From contig CAJQUN010000522.1 of NCBI GenBank assembly GCA_907163345.1, forward strand, positions 248,001 to 312,000: a DNA stretch of 64,000 nt, written 5' to 3'. The notes below the pieces were generated by a model that did not search any database, was not told where the DNA came from, and saw only the letters and a list, made by a program, of their open reading frames with translations. This document shows, one piece after another, positions 48,045 through 59,741 of this stretch. This stretch comes from Haberlea rhodopensis. Its lineage: Eukaryota > Streptophyta > Magnoliopsida > Lamiales > Gesneriaceae. The translations under genes were made by a program, and so were the position numbers. Numbering within the stretch: the first letter of the stretch is position 1; each line of letters begins with the position of its first letter.

Positions 48045-49764
48045 GGATATCTACAATATAAATATGCAAAATAAGTTTATGATTTTAATTATTTAATATG
48101 GTCTTATATTAAAATTGACACTCCCACTATTTAGTTTAAAATTATCAACCCTCGAAACTTTTAGTGGGCCAAGATCCATATTTCACTTAATCTTGAGTTA
48201 GCTTTGGCTAATCGCCCAAGACTCGGTTATTTAGGTAGACAACACTTTGTCAATTGCAATCACATGCAATTCTTGGATGGTTGGAAGAACAACGCTTTGT
48301 TCAAATTCATAAATGAATTATTTTCCAACCCCATGCCTCTAGGTTCCCAATCCTATTGAGATAACGCTAGTTAAGTCGAACCCAATTTTAAAATAACACG
48401 GATATCACTTTTATACTTTCGCGCCTTACTAAGATTGTCACGGTGCTTTGCTTTGGCAAACCCACACATGTTCAATCGAAGTCTTGACTAGTATTTTTAA
48501 TTGGAAGGCATCTTGAAACTTAATATTATAAGACGGGTTTATTGATCTCATGATTTTATTAATACTGAAAATATGTCTGGTACATATATGAATATATACA
48601 TATCTACATATATATATATATATATATCAAGCATCAATATTAAATAAAACGATAAACATGCATCTCATACATCAACATAAAATAAACGTGACACGGTCAT
48701 AGCCCCAACTAATGATTTTCTCAAGCCAATGAGAAAATCTAAAAGGTCAACCTAATGGTAACTTCTCCAAGCACCTCTTTGGCTCCCTTTTGTGAATGGC
48801 CTCCTCATCCCGGCTCCTCGGTTCGTCTTCGTTGATCTCCATCAATGAAATAATCTATACAATATAACATTTACAAGATATAGAGAATTCATTGATTCAC
48901 ATTCGAGGGGAACATAGGGGAGGGATAACATTTAGAAAAAATAGAGAAGACACGACTCGCAGGTCGTATTAAATTACAATCATTCACAAATCCTATCTAA
49001 TAGGTCATAGGGCTATAACCATGCACCATGCTCAAACAACACATAAAACATGCTATGACAATTAATGAATTAATTCTAAACATTTTAAAATTTAATTCTA
49101 TGTCCATAAACTGTAAAATTAAAATTTTGGAAATTATCGCATGCTCGGGCATCACATGCCACGTTGACACGGTACATCTCAAGCCATGGACCAAAAGTTT
49201 GAAGAACCGTCACGGCCCAACCATGCATGAGCCTAGGGTTCCAAACCCTAGCCATGTGTGGCGGCGGCTTGGATCGAATGGGCTTAGGGTTTGAAACCCT
49301 TAGCCATGATACTCGACTCAACCATGCACGATTCATGATGGTGGCGGCTTGACCATCTCGAGCCAAAGGGTTCGAAAACCTTAGCTCTCACGTGGTGGCA
49401 GCCGCCTAAATTCATGAACTCGTGAGCCATGGTTCGAACCACCATCATCAATTCATTCGTCCTCGTCAAGACTCTCGGACGCGCGACTTACAAGGCCGGT
49501 CGCGCTCCCATCCTTGGCCACCGAAGGGCCGGTCGCGCGCCCGTCAAACGGGCTGGTCGCGCGCCCATGCTTGGCCAACGAGTGGTCGGTCGCGCTCCTT
49601 ATGCATCTTAGTTAATATATCACATATATATTTTACGATGGTTTCCACATAATCTAATTATCACATATCTTATATGTTTTACAGTTTATAATAAGCATGA
49701 AAACATAAACTCATAATCCGATAACACAATTTATCATGCAACCCCGATATGATCTTCGTACACG
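48045..49764 (-). other. Copia leader, non-coding, with telo-box hairpins and GC-rich repeats
   Basis: The 1.7 kb between PBS and gag is unusually long. It contains near-palindromes built from AGGGTT/AACCCT words at about 49232-49252 and 49282-49303, and a GC-rich tandem with GGTCGCGC at 49493-49600. Short ORFs at 48997-49652 overlap on both strands and are not credible. Confidence 0.65.
49493..49600. repeat. GC-rich GGTCGCGC repeat in copia leader
   Basis: Four copies of a GGTCGCGC core lie within about 110 bp (CCGGTCGCGCTCCC, CCGGTCGCGCGCCC, CTGGTCGCGCGCCC, TCGGTCGCGCTCC). They are separated by TTGGCCACCGAAG-like or shorter spacers. It stands out against AT-rich surroundings. Confidence 0.8.
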
Positions 49765-49776
49765 GCTCTGATACCA
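49765..49776 (-). other. Primer binding site, tRNA-iMet, copia
   Basis: On the minus strand TGGTATCAGAGC lies one base after the 5' LTR end. Confidence 0.92.
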
Positions 49777-49777
49777 C

Positions 49778-50226
49778 TGTAATGAATCCAACACAAAAGT
49801 GCGCAGCGGAAATAAAACAATTGGATTCCCAACCATGGACCTATACGGGTGTTTATATCGGGTGTCAAGAGTTATACCTTTGAAGCGTGTTTGAGCAGAA
49901 TCCTCCTTGCAGCAAGACGTCCAACGTGTTCCTCGAGTCAGGAGCAAAGATGGTGCACCTCTGCCTCTATGGTATCCACGATCAAATCGACAAAGGATGT
50001 TGAATAACAAATTGCTAGAGTTGTTATTCAACAGAGAAGGGGACGAGCTACACAGTGACGTGCGGCTGCTAGGTTTTGGGTTTTAGTTAATTCAAAACTA
50101 ACTTCTAACCTCTACGTAAACCTAATACTCTTGTATATATAGGCGCCGATTATCATTAAGCTTAGGTTTTCTCAAAACCACATCAAATCCCATTATAATC
50201 AATTACCCATATATATATATATAACA

Positions 50227-50281
<55 letters not shown>

Positions 50282-51296
50282 AATATATATATATGTTCGG
50301 TCCTTACAATAATATCATATATGATTAGGACTCTTCCTAATCAACTTAATACATCCAATGAATTATATTTCCCTTTTATCGATTTAATCTTTGTGTGACC
50401 CGTTAGGATCTTGCAACGTTGACAATGACATAAAATCTAATTTTATGTCACAAGCAATGAGCGGTATTTAGCAACACATCAAGGCTACCCAAGTTACAAG
50501 AATGTCATTGACTCGACATAACATGTGGACTGTGATAATATTAACCATGTAACTTAATCCCTTTGTCCAATGTGTTTAGATTGAACACGAGTCATGGAAT
50601 AGTCATACTCGTATATTCAATCTTTATTTCTTGATCCCCAAGTAGAACTAGAATAAACGAATAAGCTCGATATCACATATAAACTCATTCGAGCATGGCC
50701 ATGCATTTTAGTCTTACTTGATCAAGGGCCCAAACACTTCTCCTGTTATATAGGAGGGACAAATCCTATCTTGATCAATCAACATCCCTCTACATAATTC
50801 GTAGTGTATCCAATAGTTGCCTTTATAGTATACCCTGTTACAGGTAACGTTTGACAATATCAAGATACATAACTCCTTATGTTGGGATCTCTGATGATCT
50901 CAAGTCGTAAGGATTACATACATTATTATCACTATGAGAATTGATTATGACACTCATATAACTATCCATGTAGCATTCTCATGGTGGGTCTGTACAGTAC
51001 ATTGTTTTCTAACATGTACCCATGTGTTGATTTGATATCTCATATCCATGAACAATTCATCAATCAAAACATACTAGTCTCAATATATTATCATTATCCT
51101 TATTTATGATAATACTTGACTAGGGACAATCTTTAAGAATAATACAATATTATTCTAAGGACATTAACTTATATATCTATTCATATTGCATAGATATTCG
51201 AATAATATATAATAATGATTTGTCATTTATAAAATCATAATACATTGTATGTCATAAACAATCATCTAATGACTTGTCTTAGGGCATATCCCAACA
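49778..51296 (-). repeat. Copia 5' LTR (1519 bp)
   Basis: It is the partner of 42553-44081. It differs by scattered substitutions, the length of the AT run (about 50212-50280) and a few short indels near 50310-50330. By eye the LTRs are still very similar, so insertion is fairly recent. Confidence 0.93.
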
Positions 51297-51301
51297 CAAA
51301 C

Positions 51302-52563
51302 TACATGGGGGAGTAGCACTCCATATATAGAATAGAATTTTCCGTCAAACACGAACCAAAATATTCAGGTACCGAACTCAGATATTCTAAAAAATTGGAT
51401 CAGTTTCGAGTATCATAAAATACTGCTCAAAAATTTGTATATCTGATCTGAATAGCCCAAATATTGAAAAAACTCGCCAATTTTTCAGGGGGCCGGTTCT
51501 TTGGTTCTCAAGCTACATATACTTATTAAATTTTTTTTTTATAAAAATGGCGGAAATATTACATCAAAGGGAGTCTAGACCTCCTAAAAAATGTAAACTA
51601 AAGGTGCACTATCAAGTGTAATAACACTTATGCATAAGATCACAATATCAAATATGAATATTAGCACGGATTAAAATGAATCAATTTTTTTTTATGTCTA
51701 ACCCTTAGGTTGTACGGCTTGGTGGCCCTATGTAGTGCATGTGGAGCCACCATAACCTCCTCCTCACCATCACTATCCGAGTATCGATGTTCCTTTGACT
51801 GGTTAGGACCATGATGTTCCTTGTATTCGTTTCAACAACGTTTTTTCAGACAAATTATAATTAATTTGTATAAATCAATTAATTTTCTAGTGTCAATTAA
51901 TGAAGGTAGATCCTCTGCATCAATGAACTTGTTTTTTACAGATCGAGTCTACTGGTAAAATTCTTCAGTTGTGGTCTTATGATGAAACCTCATCATATAA
52001 TCGGCATCTCAATATAACGATTTCTAAAGGCTACTCCATAGAGAAAAAGGAAAGAATAACAAACCAAAGACATTGTTCCTCCATCTTTTCAGGAGAAAAG
52101 GCGGAAATGTAATTTTTGAGGAAACTATAAATCTTTTTAGGTAAAATGTAATTTTTTTAAAAAAATTTTTGGTACCCTTCTGGGTAAATGGAAAACAGAT
52201 AGTTCTCTGTTTGGAATTGAAAATGTTTATTGGTTTTGTTTCCATCTGAGAACTAAGTCTCTCATGGGCCATTTGCATAAGTTTAACACGAAACAATAAA
52301 TTATTACTGTTCCATTGAATATAAATCTTCTTTTTGTTGTTCTGCCATTGCATTATTCACTTTGGAGGTGAGGCTATGTATCTATATCATATTCATTTGA
52401 GGCATGTGTTTTTTTTCCCTGTTGAACTCTTCATTAAAAGCTGATACATTGTACCCTTTACCACTTCAGTCCGATCTTACTTGGTAAAAGATAAGTGAAC
52501 TCAAATGGTGTAGCTAAAGATACACAAATAATGGCTGACACATTGTTTATCTGATGCCATAAA
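51302..52563. other. Intergenic region downstream of NRT2
   Basis: AT-rich sequence with no gene I can support. The 109-codon ORF at 52024-52353 shows no motif. Confidence 0.5.
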
Positions 52564-54262
52564 TTAAACATAGTTTGGTGTTGCATTTGGTGGTGTTGGT
52601 GCTGCAGCCACACGTCTCCCCCTTTCAGATCGACTATTTTCAGCAAATTTCAAACTCTTTTGATGCATCCCTTTCTGTTGCTCCTCCTCATTATACTCAG
52701 ACGCATAATATTGTTCTTCGGTATTTTCGACCTTTTTTGAAGGCGGAAGAAACATGCTGCCCCATTGTGGGAAGTGCACCAACGCAACAGGAAGAGTGCA
52801 GGCAATTGTCATTATCCCCATATTCCGAAGCCCCACCGACGTGTCGTGGGTCGCACTAGTGAAAAACAGTAGTTGTGTTAAACCAGAACCAAAGCCTCCT
52901 CCAGCTCCTGTCATGCCAGATATTATGCCTAATGATCTTCTTGAAATGAATGGGACTACGCCAAAAGTTGCTCCACAGGCGGCCTGGGCCCCGATAGAGA
53001 AGATGATCATATGTGTAACGGCGATGGGAAGCGAGTTTGCCTCGCCTAGAAGTAAACAGAACACTCCTCCCATTGTTTGTAGGGTCCATAGAGTCCAGAG
53101 TCTTCCCCTCATCCCAAACTTTCGGGCTGCAACATCAGATGCATATCCGCCGAATGGACGAGCAACCAGGTTAGCCATGCCGAATGCGGCTGCTATGATT
53201 CCAGCAGTGTGGAGCTTTAGGTCAAATCTGTAGAGTTAAACAATTGAAATTAATCGGTGTTAGTATTTCTTTTGACTTGAATTTATCGGAAATAAATTAA
53301 TGGGTTGTTTATTTTAGAACTAAATGCTTAATCTACCTGTCGTAGAAGTATTCAGCGATGACATTATCGGTGGACAGCTCAACTCCCATGGAGTAACCAT
53401 AGAGAAGTACAAAAATCCAGGTCCTGTAATTGGTGGCAGCGTAACGAAACACCCTCCAGAATTGATCTTTGGCAACTTCCCCTTTCTTCTGTAACGTACT
53501 TAGGTTTCCATCAGGCAAATCTTGGCCTAGAGTCATCACCAAAATACCCATAATCACATTAAGCCAGCCTGGAATGAAAAATGCGATCCTCCAGGCAGTA
53601 AATGGAGTGGATCCAGCCTTCTTGATTATTTCATACAACACAGGCATCAGCAGTTGCGTCGCACCGCCACCCATGTTCCCCCAACCTGCTGCCGTCCCAT
53701 TTACGAGTCCGATAATCTTGCCATTGAACATAGTACTCATCCAGTACTGGCAAGAAACGAAGGTCGCCAGGGAAAACCCGATCATGAAACGGACCGCCAC
53801 ATACCCACCGGCCGATGAGACAAACGACATGCAAAACACTGTCGGGGCGGAGAACATTATCAGAAAAGCGCAGCCATAACGTGGGCCGAGAAGATCACAG
53901 ACCGCACCCATCACAAGCCTAGAGAAGATACTTCCTGAAACCGACGCGACTCCGGCATTTCCAATGTCTCCTTTTGTCAGGTTCAGGTTGTCCCTGATAA
54001 TCGGAACAAGGGGAGCAGCTGCGAATGTGGATACAAAACAGGTGAAGAAAGAAATCCAGGACAAGTGAAAAGTCCTCATGTGAGGATTGGCAAAGGAAAA
54101 TAGCTTGAATTTCTTGGCCTTGTGTTCGGAATCAACCGGCAAATCGAATTTTGCGGTGGTGTCAGTGGGCACCATTGGAGACGCCACTGAGAATGCAAGC
54201 ACCGGCTCTCTGCCGGTAACTCCATGCATGGAGCTTCCAGGAGACCCTTCAATATCTGCCAT
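52564..54262 (-). CDS. NRT2: NRT2 high-affinity nitrate transporter
   Basis: Plasma-membrane nitrate/proton symporter of the major facilitator superfamily (NNP family), which in plants usually works with an NAR2/NRT3 partner. Two exons, 54262-53337 and 53227-52564, are joined across a 109-bp GT-AG intron within an Arg codon, giving 529 aa, the usual length. I chose the ATG at 54262 (MADIEGSPGSSMHGV) because it matches family N-termini; an upstream TTG extension is not needed. Twelve hydrophobic segments are expected. Recognisable features are AAPLVPIIRDNLNLTK, the glycine motifs AAGWGNMGGGATQ and GAGGGFGSGLTQ, RPFGGYASD, and a basic cytosolic tail with KSLKFAENSRSERGRR. No stop, frameshift or missing residue is seen. 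Its promoter side holds several MITEs. Confidence 0.95.
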
Positions 54263-55612
54263 TTTCTTGATCAAGAAATGTTACTAGATACTTGAATGAT
54301 ATGGTTATAGGTGGTGAATGTTCAGGAAACATACTGTGAAGAGTTGACATTTTTGAGCCGGTGAAGTATCCCAATGGTTGCAAGATGTAATATTATGATT
54401 TGTTTAATTAAAAGGAATCCATTCTCCGCATCTGAGATTAACCTCATCGTATATCCCAAAGGATCATATCCCAATTCATTTAAAACATGTCCAAAATATA
54501 CAGTTGGATAGATTTTGTAAAATGCAATATTCCTTATTTTCTTCACACACACACACACATACTCTTTTTATTGTACCAAAGTAAACTACCCCATCAATGA
54601 TCCATGGGCTACAGCAACAATTAGTAGGGTGTAATTTGTAAGTAGGCAAATCTAGGTATTTACCATCCGAATTTTTTTAATATTATATTTTTAATTCTGA
54701 AGTTTAATAATTAAAAAAGTATTATATTTTGTTCGGGTAAATTTTAAAAATGGTCTCAAGAATATGAACTTTTCATGTATTCCCAAACTTTAGAACTAAT
54801 CAAATATAGTTCCAAAAAAAATAATTTTTTATTAAAAATAGTATCACATAAATGCTTTTAACAAATTTAGTCCCACATAAATTATTTTTTACAAAAATTG
54901 TCTTATAATTCTATAGGGAGCTTTGAGAACAAATTTGATTAAAAACAAAATTTTGGGACCAATACTGATTAAAAACAAAAAAAATTAGATTATTAAATAT
55001 TTTTTATGAGATTATATTTGATTAGTTCTAAAAATTTGAGGTTCTTATTACAAAGATCGTTGCAAGTGAATGAAGCCCATGGGTTGGCATTTGACCCTTG
55101 TCCTCCCCTATGGGAAATATCATTGCAAATAACTTCAAATAATCCTCCATATTGTAAGGTCAAATGTTAAAAAGTCGGCTATATGTACGACTTTGTGGTA
55201 CAATTATCGAGCATGATAATGACAAATAAGTACAAATCAGATACTTCAATTTACCCTTTCAGATGCTTTGGGAGTCTTGTTTCCTAAAATTAATGATAAT
55301 TTTAGTTTGGTGTGAGAATTGAGTTTTCATTAAACTAGTAAATTATTATTAGGGTCTTTGATTCTTGATTTGGGAATTGGTATTTTATTTTCAAGAATAT
55401 TATTTAATGAAAAGACATGGATTTTAATATTTATAAGAGCCCCTTCTCATGATTTCACACAATTTTATTCCATTTTCTCTCTATAATTGTGTTAATAAAT
55501 TATTCAATTTTGTACATATCTGTTGAACGCAAATCAAGTACAAATTGGTCAATTTGTTTTACTTTAAACACGATTAATCGGCCAAATATTTGGTTACGGC
55601 TGAGGACACTTA
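54263..55612. promoter_or_regulatory. NRT2 upstream region
   Basis: The 1.35 kb between the NRT2 start and the Tourist-like foldback contains a (CA)8 microsatellite at 54544-54559 and a decayed hAT-MITE copy at 54735-55060. I cannot assign a TATA box or nitrate-responsive element by eye. Confidence 0.4.
54735..55060. repeat. hAT-MITE family fragment upstream of NRT2
   Basis: It begins GGGTAAATTTTAAAAATGG and carries AATATAGTTCC, AAATTTAGTCCCAC and ATTGTCTTATAATT in the family order. The right end is degenerate and no flanking duplication is visible. Confidence 0.65.
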
Positions 55613-56231
55613 GGGTGTGTTTGCAATTGCTTATTCAAAGCACTTCTACGTTGCTTTTGCTTAAAGTTGAAAAAAGTTGTTTTTAAGCAAAAACATTTAG
55701 TGTTGCTATTTAAATAAAAAAGTAGCTTAATAAACTTCAATTAATTATAAAACTGCCACAAAACAACTTAAAGCAGTCAAAAGCATGTCATGACCTGCTT
55801 CTCAAATTCTGCTTTTTTCTGCTTATTTTTAGAGAAACAATAGCAGAAGCACGGAAATAAAACACTCAAAATCTATTTTTTTTATTTGAAAATCTGATAA
55901 GCAGTTTGCAAAAGTATTTGCAAACACCCACTTTGCAAATGCTTTTGCAAACTGATTATCAGCTTTTCAGATAAAAAAACAGATTTTGAGTGTTTTATTT
56001 CCGTGCTTCTGCTATTGCTTCTCTAAAAAACAGAAGCTGAGAAGAAGACCATGACATGATTTTGACTGCTTTAAGTTGTTTGGTGACAATTTTGTAATTA
56101 ATTGAAGTTTATTAAGTTGTTTTTTTTTATTTTAATAGCAAACACTCAATACTTTTCCTTAAAATTAACTTTTTTCGACTTTAAGCAAATACAACATAGA
56201 AGTGTTTTGATAAGCAATTACAAGCACACCC
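55613..56231. mobile_element. Tourist-like foldback MITE (619 bp), TTA duplication
   Basis: Nearly the whole element is one inverted repeat. It starts GGGTGTGTTTGCAATTGC, ends GCAATTACAAGCACACCC, and is centred near 55922, where TTTGCAAA arms flank CACCCAC. It is flanked by TTA (55610-55612, 56232-56234). A 3-bp TTA duplication suggests PIF/Harbinger (Tourist). It would fold into a very long hairpin if transcribed. Confidence 0.85.
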
Positions 56232-56460
56232 TTAGTATAACAAATACAACATATGTAATAGTATCACATCATAAATGTCATAGTACCACATATTTGCGTT
56301 AAGTGTATTACAATTTAGTAGATCTTTAGATAATTTCATTAACTAGCGAGCTAAAAATAAAAGTTTGTTTGGATAGGGAGTTCAGAGTTTAAAAAACTTT
56401 ACTAGAAACTGAACTTTAAACACAGTCGATTTTAAGCAAGCCAACGTAAAAATAATTATA

Positions 56461-56831
56461 AGGTAAATTTAAAAAAATTGTTTCATAGAATATAGACTTT
56501 TCAAATACTATTTTCAAACTTCTAGAATTAATCAAATATAATTTTACATCAATTTGAGATAATAAAAAATATATCACATAAATATTTTAATAATTTAGTC
56601 CAATATAAATTACTTTTAAGAAAAGTGATCTCTTAATTGAACACAGAGATGTGAGACCACTTTTGATTAAAAACAAACAAAAGTTTGGAACAAGTATTAA
56701 TTCAAACAAAAAAATTGAGACTACTTTTTATTAAAATCAATTTACATGGATTGTATCTGATTAATTCTAAAATTTTGAGATTAACGTTGAAAAGTTTCTT
56801 ATTATATGAGATTGTGTACGAAATTTACCCT
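56461..56831. mobile_element. hAT-type MITE, 8-bp TAATTATA duplication
   Basis: It begins AGGTAAATTT and ends AAATTTACCCT. It is flanked by TAATTATA at 56453-56460 and 56832-56839. It is the best-preserved of four related copies in the window. Confidence 0.8.
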
Positions 56832-57023
56832 TAATTATATAATAATACTATAATCAGACAAGGTAATACTCATGAGTCATGATGAGAAAGACACGACAGT
56901 GCAGAAATCATAGTTTACTTTGTTTAGCAATAGGCTTTTAAATTTTTCTGTTTTTTATGAAATCGTTATTTTATTTATCTAATTAACATGGCCGTATCAG
57001 TATAATGTTTATAATCTTAATTA

Positions 57024-57424
57024 TGGGTGTAAACAAAATATGCAGAAAATGTTAATATTCGAATTCGGCTCGAAATAGTTATATTCGAGTTTGAGTTCGA
57101 TTCGAAGTTAGAATAGTTTCAAAAATTTGGCTCGAGTTCGACTCGAATCAAAGTTCGAGTTCTGCTCGACAATATTCGAATATGTTCGCGAGCTATTCAA
57201 ATTATTGCTCGAAATAAATACCCGAAAGGTTCGAAATATATTTATTTAATATATAATTATATAAAATATTAAAGTTCGCAATCAGCGCGTTGGGCTCGAG
57301 TTCGGCTCGAAAAAAGTTTGAACTTGTTCAAGTTCGGCTCGAATTCAAGAATTTCGAATTCGAATCAAATTTTTATCGAGCCGGCTCAAAAAGTTCATGA
57401 ACATGTTCGATTCATTTACGCTCC
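57024..57424. mobile_element. TTCGA-rich non-autonomous element
   Basis: 400 bp dominated by TTCGA, GGCTCGA and TTCGAGTTC words. It begins GGGTGTAAAC and ends TTTACGCTCC, a weak inverted repeat. It is flanked by TAATCTTAATTA at 57012-57023 and 57425-57436. I recall this GGGTGTAAAC/TTCGAG-rich sequence type as common in plants but do not assign a superfamily. Confidence 0.6.
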
Positions 57425-57743
57425 TAATCTTAATTAATACTATTAAAGTTGACATTTTTGCACTCATTCCTCTCTTGTATTTATTTATTTTATATGTGAA
57501 ATGAAGTCAACGAGTCCCAACTATGATTTTAGCCCTTTATCTCGAAAACTATGTCGATAATGATTTAAATCTTCTTAATTAAGAACCCTAAGAACCCGTG
57601 AAAGGTTATGAGATTACGTATCAAATTCTATTAATGATGATTCGAGGACTTTTTTAAAAAATAATTCGAAAAAATAATTGATTCTAAAAAATACTTTGAA
57701 ATGCATGGATATACAAATATATCCCAAAAACGTCATCCGCGTT

Positions 57744-57810
57744 GGCGACTATAAGCATCATGAGGGGCCGCTTGAGCGAGTAGCGGCCCCTATGTGATTT
57801 AGCAGTCGCC
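57744..57810. repeat. Compact GC-rich nested hairpin
   Basis: The outer stem GGCGACT/AGTCGCC (57744-57750, 57804-57810) and inner perfect stem AGGGGCCGCT/AGCGGCCCCT (57763-57772, 57782-57791) have symmetric 12-base gaps and a 9-base loop. No transcript evidence is visible. Confidence 0.8.
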
Positions 57811-58194
57811 CTCTCCCTACCCACTCCCATGCCTTTTCTTTGTCCCGTCCCCCTCCGTCAACTTATACGTCCCTTTGCACTTTGTCTTATTGAGCCCGTG
57901 ATCGTTCATTTCTGATATTATATTCGCACCGACGGAAATTAATCATATTATATTTAAAACATGTATAAATATTACAATAACTTTCCTTTCTAATATTTTA
58001 TTGGCACCGACAAAACTAATCACATTATATTTGAAATATATATAAATAATATGAAGATAATATTTTTTCGACACCAAAATCCTTCCAAATTCTATTAATG
58101 ATGATTCGACTTATAACTGATTATTGACTACAAGAATTTATTTTATTATTTACGTGTCAAATTTTCGTTGTTTGGATTGTATATTTAGTCATAG

Positions 58195-58560
58195 AGATGA
58201 CTCACTCACAATTTAAGCCATATAGTATCGTTAATTTTCAATTTATCCCATGTATTGTAAATATGCAGTTTATACTCATTTGATTTGAAAATAGACAGTT
58301 TACCATTTTATATTTTTTTTTCAAAATAGATAGTTTACCACATTTATTTTGCAAAATAAAACATATTGCTCCTTATATGAAGAAAGCTTTTTTTCCACAT
58401 ATTCACAAACCAAAGTGGTAACCTGTCTATTTTCAAAACATAGGGGATAAACTACATAATTTAAGAAGCACACGGCATAAACTGCATATTTCAAACCACA
58501 TGGATGTAATCTGCTTAATTAAAAAATCACAGGGATTCATTGCCAAAACCCCGATAATAA
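58195..58560. repeat. Imperfect inverted repeat, MITE-like
   Basis: TTTGAAAATAGACAG...TTACCA on the left mirrors GGTAACCTGTCTATTTTCAAA on the right. Both arms repeat a unit with ATGCAGTTTAT and CCATGTG-like words. The centre is near 58360. No clear flanking duplication. Confidence 0.6.
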
Positions 58561-59234
58561 TTACTTGAGAATTATTGTACTAGTTTATTTTATACATATT
58601 TTATCGGAAAAGATAATTAATATTAATGAGCACTAGAGGTGCAACTGATAGGTCATATAAGATTTTCTTATACACAACCTAGGACTATCATACTTACAAT
58701 TATTAAACCATTCTAGTCTATAATGAGTTCATACATTCAATTGGATTCTGCAATCACTCGGACACAGAAAATGGAAATGAATTCGAATGTTCTGCATCTA
58801 ATCATGCCCATGCTTTGAGTTTAATGCTCTCAATCAATCTTTCCACCTCGAGATCCTTATATTTTGAAGATTATAAGATTTCTTTCCTGCCATAAATTCT
58901 AAGTGGTGTTATGCCAAAATTACTGTCCAGATCTTCCAACCAATGGTTTTCTGTGGCAAGTTGGTGTGTTGCTGTGGGTTAGAATGACTAACCATTTGAA
59001 CTCCCAGTCATTTGTAAATTTCTATTTGATAATTATGTAAATGTTTATTTGTGAAACACTTAAAAGTTTGAATCAATAATACTGAATCTGTTTTTCATAA
59101 TAGAATGTGAAAAAATAGAGTTGTTCATCATGCCCTGCAAGATTAGCGTATAAGTAAATTTCAAAAAAATTACAAAAAAAAAATATTTAATTTGAACAAG
59201 AATTGCTATTTTACATATTAGCTATGCAATAATC
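58561..59234. other. Intergenic, nothing recognised
   Basis: AT-rich sequence left of the LINE. No ORF or motif I can support. Confidence 0.5.
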
Positions 59235-59741
59235 TTTTTTTTTCCATAATAAAAACTATATAATATTGAGCACTAGGGTACTCAAACCCAAAGTTTTACA
59301 AAAAGCCCTACAATATTACAACATATGCAAAAGAGAACAACAAAATAAACCATATATCACAACTCATGATTCAATCTCAAACAACAAGCCGGATGACTAA
59401 ACCAATCAAATGCGGAATAATGATGAATTCCTAGTTTTTTTGCCGAAATCCAATGCCAAGATCTTATTTTCACCGGTTCAACTGTTGTTGTTATAGATAC
59501 GAGCTCATTTCTGAACAATATCTCGTTACGAGTTAACTAGATACTCCATATAACACATTCCCAAATGGTTAACCGTTCTCCCTTTCCCGAATGACCCTTC
59601 AAAAATCCCAAATGGATCCAAAAGTTTGTTATGAGGTCAACATGCATAACCGATTCAAAGTGAGACGATCTATAGCACTATTTCCAAACACCAACAACAA
59701 AATTGCATTCAAAGAACAAATGTTTGCTATTTTCCTCAGCT

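Larger units (their letters stand above)
42553..51296 (-). mobile_element. Ty1/copia retrotransposon, complete structure, broken pol
   Basis: An 8744-bp element between BGAL and NRT2 is flanked by a perfect CAAAC duplication (42548-42552, 51297-51301). LTRs are 42553-44081 and 49778-51296. The domain order gag, protease, integrase, RT, RNase H defines Ty1/copia. The lineage is perhaps Tork/Angela-like, but I am not sure. The coding region has stops at 46275-46277 and 44432-44434 and frameshifts near 45090 and 44345-44390, so the copy is not autonomous now. Confidence 0.95.

Noticed and set aside
49711..50031. 106-codon ORF also present at 42480-42830
   Set aside because: Both copies lie in the copia LTRs and are duplicated only because LTRs are duplicated; no domain is seen.
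52754..53233. 159-codon plus-strand ORF and other plus-strand ORFs at 53469-53879
   Set aside because: They are antisense shadows of the NRT2 exons.
55613..56231. MicroRNA precursor
   Set aside because: The hairpin is too long and is better explained as a foldback MITE, with a TTA duplication at its borders.
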